Below are positions 61,220-64,000 of a stretch of DNA of 64,000 nt, in pieces. Source of the stretch: Parabacteroides faecalis (GTDB lineage Bacteria; Bacteroidota; Bacteroidia; Bacteroidales; Tannerellaceae); the NCBI RefSeq assembly GCF_022809355.1, contig NZ_JAKZMM010000024.1:1-64000 (forward strand). The letters run 5' to 3'. The notes beneath the pieces are model-generated. The model made no database searches, had not been told where the DNA came from, and saw only the letters and a list, made by a program, of their open reading frames with translations. A program made the position numbers and the translations under genes. Numbering within the stretch: the stretch's first letter is position 1; every line of letters starts with the position of its first letter.

Positions 61220-62572
61220 TTATTCAAAAAGTTTAGCAAACTCTTCTGCAGTCAATTCTTTCAAATCGATTGTTACTTTTTCTTTCAAGCAAGCTGCCAG
61301 TTTTTCTTCCATGGCACGATCTACGATATTCTGAACTGTTTCTTTGTTTTTCAACATTTCTTTTGAATAGTTGTCAAGAACATCTTCAGGGATCGATAAC
61401 ATACCATACTGAGCGAACTGAGCTTTAGCAACACGTTTAGCGAAGCCTTCGATGTCTGCATCTTCCAGTTTCAGGTTGTTTTCTTTAACCAGGCTTTCTT
61501 TGATCAACTGATAAGTCAAATCGCTAAGGATGTTAGAGAATTCGCTTTCGATCTTTTCAGCAGTGTTCTTTTCGCTTGCTAATAATAACCAGCGTTTCAA
61601 GATATCATCAGCAAACTTCAATTCGCCAGCTTTCTGTACAAGAATTTCGCGTGCATCCAATAAGAACTTGTAGTCGCTCTGCGGAGTGAATTGTTCAGCC
61701 AAAGCTTCTTTGATCTTTTCTTTGAATTCTTCTTCGCTTGTTACTACATTTTCACCGAATACCTTGTCGAATAATTCCTGATTCAATTCTGCGTTCTTAT
61801 GACGAGTGATTTCAGTGATTTCGAAGCTGAAGTCTCCAGTTAATTCAGCAACTTTAGCTTTGTCAACATGCAGGAAGTTGGCAATTTCAGCTTCAGCACC
61901 TTCGAATGCCTTGCTCGGGTTGAATACGATAACAGAATTGTTCTTTGCTCCGATGAATTTAGCCTTTTCGTCTGCATCTTTAATGAACTGAGGCATCAGG
62001 ACTGCGTTTTCAACAACGATACCACCTTCTTTCGGTGAACCGTTTTCCAATTCAGCAACAGTACCTTTTACTAAATCCTTTTCTTCAACTTCTTCAACCT
62101 TTTCATAAGTACCGAAGTTAGCTGTATAAGCTTCAACTTGCTTATTCAGCATTTCGTCGTCGATCTTTACCTGATAGTAAGTCAACGTATCATCTTTGCT
62201 CAGGTTGATGTTGATGGCAGGAGCCAAAGCAACATCGAAGTTGAATACGAAATCTTCCTGCTTGTCGAAATCAACAACAGAAGGTTCAGCTTCGCTGGCC
62301 ATCGGTTCACCCAACACTTTGATATTATTTTCACGGATATACTTGAACAGGTTTTCTGAAACGATCTTGTTCACTTCTTCCAGTAACGCCTGTTTTCCAT
62401 ACATCTTCTTAACCATACCCATAGGCACCATTCCTTTACGGAAGCCCGGCATATTAACTTTCTGACGCAGTCCGCGCAAGCTTTTTTCAACGCTATCTGC
62501 ATAGTCAGACTTTACAATTTCTAAACGGATGATTCCACGTACAGAATCATTGTTGATAAAAGAAACGTTCAT
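61220..62572 (-). CDS. tig: Trigger factor
   Basis: A 450-residue ribosome-associated chaperone. N-terminal ribosome-binding signature GFRKGMVPMGMVKKMYG (about 43-60), a degenerate FKBP-like PPIase domain in the middle (about 150-240) and a long helical C-terminal chaperone domain. The PPIase active site looks reduced, as usual in Bacteroidota. Own promoter upstream; clpP and clpX follow, the common tig-clpP-clpX order. Confidence 0.95.
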   Translation of the reverse strand: MNVSFINNDSVRGIIRLEIVKSDYADSVEKSLRGLRQKVNMPGFRKGMVPMGMVKKMYGKQALLEEVNKIVSENLFKYIRENNIKVLGEPMASEAEPSVVDFDKQEDFVFNFDVALAPAININLSKDDTLTYYQVKIDDEMLNKQVEAYTANFGTYEKVEEVEEKDLVKGTVAELENGSPKEGGIVVENAVLMPQFIKDADEKAKFIGAKNNSVIVFNPSKAFEGAEAEIANFLHVDKAKVAELTGDFSFEITEITRHKNAELNQELFDKVFGENVVTSEEEFKEKIKEALAEQFTPQSDYKFLLDAREILVQKAGELKFADDILKRWLLLASEKNTAEKIESEFSNILSDLTYQLIKESLVKENNLKLEDADIEGFAKRVAKAQFAQYGMLSIPEDVLDNYSKEMLKNKETVQNIVDRAMEEKLAACLKEKVTIDLKELTAEEFAKLFE

Positions 62573-62617
62573 TCTGAATGATTTATTTAATTAATATTCG
62601 ATTCAATTTTTAGGGTG

Positions 62618-62649
62618 CAAAATTAGGTTTATTCTTTTAATATCGCAAA
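62618..62649 (-). promoter_or_regulatory. Promoter of tig
   Basis: On the minus strand TTTG (62649-62646) and TAATTTTG (62625-62618) exactly 20 bp apart, 45 bp before the tig ATG. Confidence 0.8.
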
Positions 62650-62716
62650 TTGTTTTCCTAAATTGTTCTAATCAAGGGGATTTTATTTGTGATTTCGTAG
62701 GACTAAAATTAAAATA

Positions 62717-62820
62717 TGTGCCGCCTTTTTATCAAAACACGCCAGCTCTTGCTGAAAATCCGGCGGATTTGAAAATAAAACCAACGGGAATCATTTTCAA
62801 ATCTCGTTAGTTTCGTTTTT
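62717..62820. repeat. Second composite of palindromic modules A and B
   Basis: Module A here is decayed: TGCCGCCTTTTTATCAAAAC, then ACGCCAGC and TCCGGCGGA (about 62717-62770), with GCC positions 21 bp apart. Module B (about 62774-62820) is AAAACCAACGGGAATC / AATCTCGTTAGTTTCG, followed by TTTTT. Order and spacing match the copy at 44721-44845. The rest of 62573-62968 holds the tig promoter and the susD terminator. Confidence 0.75.
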
Positions 62821-62898
62821 AATTCTCAAGACTCCCATTTTACTGGATATTAAATGGGGAAAAGATCTTTTAGGACATAGAACGTAACCGTTTTTGTA

Positions 62899-62950
62899 TA
62901 AAAAGCCTGTTACAAGAAGGAATAACCAATCTTATAACAGGCTTTTTTAT
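62899..62950. terminator. Terminator after the susD homologue
   Basis: AAAAGCCTGTTACAAG (62901-62916) pairs with CTTATAACAGGCTTTT (62931-62946), one mismatch, followed by TTAT on + and TATACAAAAA on minus. Confidence 0.8.
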
Positions 62951-62968
62951 GCAATAGACAATATCCTT

Positions 62969-64000
62969 TTACCAACCGGTAGGTTGATCAATATTCGGAT
63001 TTGCGGTTTCTTCTTGCTGTGGCAATGGCCAAGAATCATATTTCGGGAAAATACAATTTCGTGTTTCTATCAAAATAAATGCATTTTCGGAAGGATTCCA
63101 AGCTCCTTGAATAGGACCTGTCATTGTTTCTGGACCTATTTCCCAACGACGGATGTCATCATATCGTTTCCCTTCAAAACAGAATTCTACCCGACGTTCA
63201 CGGCGATAAAGTTCACGAACTTTTTCCTGTGAATTATATACTGATTTATCCATGTTGGGTAGTCCAGCACGCTGACGGATCATATTGATATACTTCTCAA
63301 CATCCGGATTTTGCCAATCTCCTGTTTCTACTAAACATTCAACATAATCCAGTAGTACTTCGGCGTATCGATAAATAACAAAGTCTAAGGAACCGTACCC
63401 TGTTGAACGGTCATTTTCGTCAATGTATTTCTTCATCAGATAACCGGAAGGTGAAGCTCCCACTTGACCGAAGTAGTCACCACTGCCCGGATCGAACGGA
63501 GAATATGTATAATTCGAGATCGCTGAATTATCTCCAGGCAACATGATTGTTGCTTTGAATCGAGGATCACGTTCTTTATATAACGGGTCTTTCTCGAATT
63601 TTTGTCGTTCGTCTGCTGGTAGTGATTGGATCGTCTTTCCGTCGATGGTCTCATAAGTGTCGATTAATGTCTTTAATGGAGCTGCACAACCTTGCCCACT
63701 TAAACTCGCCGTCATAAAACGGAACCATGTATCGTTAGCACCGTCTTTTGTAAAGAAGATACGTTCTTTGTTCTGTTCACCTACATAGGTAAATAGATTC
63801 CGATAATTGGCACTTGGATCTGTTGCGTTGTTTTCTGTATCATAATACAGCTCAAATACTCCCGAATCAATTAATTGTTTCGCAGCAGCCATGGCTACAT
63901 CATACTTCTTGAACTGGAAGTTGATATCCATTTTCATAGCTAGAACAACTGCTTTACTGATTCGATCACGACGTCCTTCATCCCACAAGAACGGAAATGC
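62969..64000 (-). CDS. SusD/RagB-family outer membrane lipoprotein (partial)
   Basis: The C-terminal ~343 residues of a SusD homologue, open through the window edge, so start and signal peptide are missing. Diagnostic features: FVIYRYAEVLLDYVECLVETGDW...INMIRQRAGLPN, then LYRRERRVEFCFEGKRYDDIRRWEIG and the IFPKYDSWPLPQQEETANPNIDQ tail. SusD proteins bind a glycan at the surface with a SusC TonB transporter, expected upstream beyond the window. Glycan specificity is not predictable. Confidence 0.93.
   Translation of the reverse strand, partial: AFPFLWDEGRRDRISKAVVLAMKMDINFQFKKYDVAMAAAKQLIDSGVFELYYDTENNATDPSANYRNLFTYVGEQNKERIFFTKDGANDTWFRFMTASLSGQGCAAPLKTLIDTYETIDGKTIQSLPADERQKFEKDPLYKERDPRFKATIMLPGDNSAISNYTYSPFDPGSGDYFGQVGASPSGYLMKKYIDENDRSTGYGSLDFVIYRYAEVLLDYVECLVETGDWQNPDVEKYINMIRQRAGLPNMDKSVYNSQEKVRELYRRERRVEFCFEGKRYDDIRRWEIGPETMTGPIQGAWNPSENAFILIETRNCIFPKYDSWPLPQQEETANPNIDQPTGW

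Overview
The window looks like a chromosomal segment of a gut-type Bacteroidales bacterium, most likely Parabacteroides or a close relative (Tannerellaceae). The evidence is the set of Bacteroidota-only families (SusD/RagB, six-bladed propeller lipoprotein, DUF3098, OstA-like LPS protein, the radical SAM/lipoprotein pair), many promoters of the Bacteroidota type (TTTG or TTG, about 20 bp, TAnnTTTG), and the scarcity of Shine-Dalgarno sequences. Genus and species are inference.

Layout. 1-0.5 kb: 3' end of an IS3-family transposase and a palindromic intergenic module. 0.5-6.6 kb: DUF2007 protein, an orphan sensor kinase, then YceD/DUF177-rpmF-fabH-era-der. 6.6-10.1 kb: an accessory patch with a three-gene operon of two related lipoproteins plus a radical SAM/SPASM enzyme, then a MntA/HepT-type toxin-antitoxin pair. 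10.2-16.3 kb: ftsX-DUF3098-uppP-truB-queA-folK, a small basic protein, and metK behind a candidate SAM-II riboswitch. 16.4-20.5 kb: M16 peptidase and a glycoside-hydrolase-like lipoprotein. 20.9-31.3 kb: a mannose-centred region: manC, an AraC regulator, and a divergent run of a six-hairpin glycosidase, an N-terminally extended ManA, a ROK kinase, a GH92 mannosidase and an MFS sugar transporter. 31.4-36.4 kb: TolC/HlyD/MFS efflux operon with a divergent AraC regulator. 36.4-40 kb: Mla-type ABC pair, lptB, CPBP protease. 40-41.8 kb: rhaM, a truncated rhaT vestige and a URO-D-family methyltransferase-like gene. 42-44.7 kb: nrdD-nrdG. 45-51 kb: Rpn-like PD-(D/E)XK protein, propeller lipoprotein, slipin with an autoregulated GntR repressor, mutL. 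51-57 kb: OstA-like protein plus three periplasmic foldases (outer-membrane biogenesis). 57-62.6 kb: tig, clpP-clpX-recQ. 62.9 kb to the end: 3' part of a susD homologue.

Two things stand out. First, the radical SAM/lipoprotein operon (6617-8961) is a maturation-type system of unknown product; its two lipoproteins share an unusual N-terminus (N13-G14 and LGFxC ending at Cys27) and an EYGxP segment. Second, at least nine intergenic sites carry palindromic modules or tandem arrays. Several arrays have a sequence private to the locus, while two module families recur, and the periods cluster near multiples of the DNA helical repeat (21, 22, 41, 42 bp). They sit between convergent, divergent and co-directional genes alike, so they are not simply terminators.
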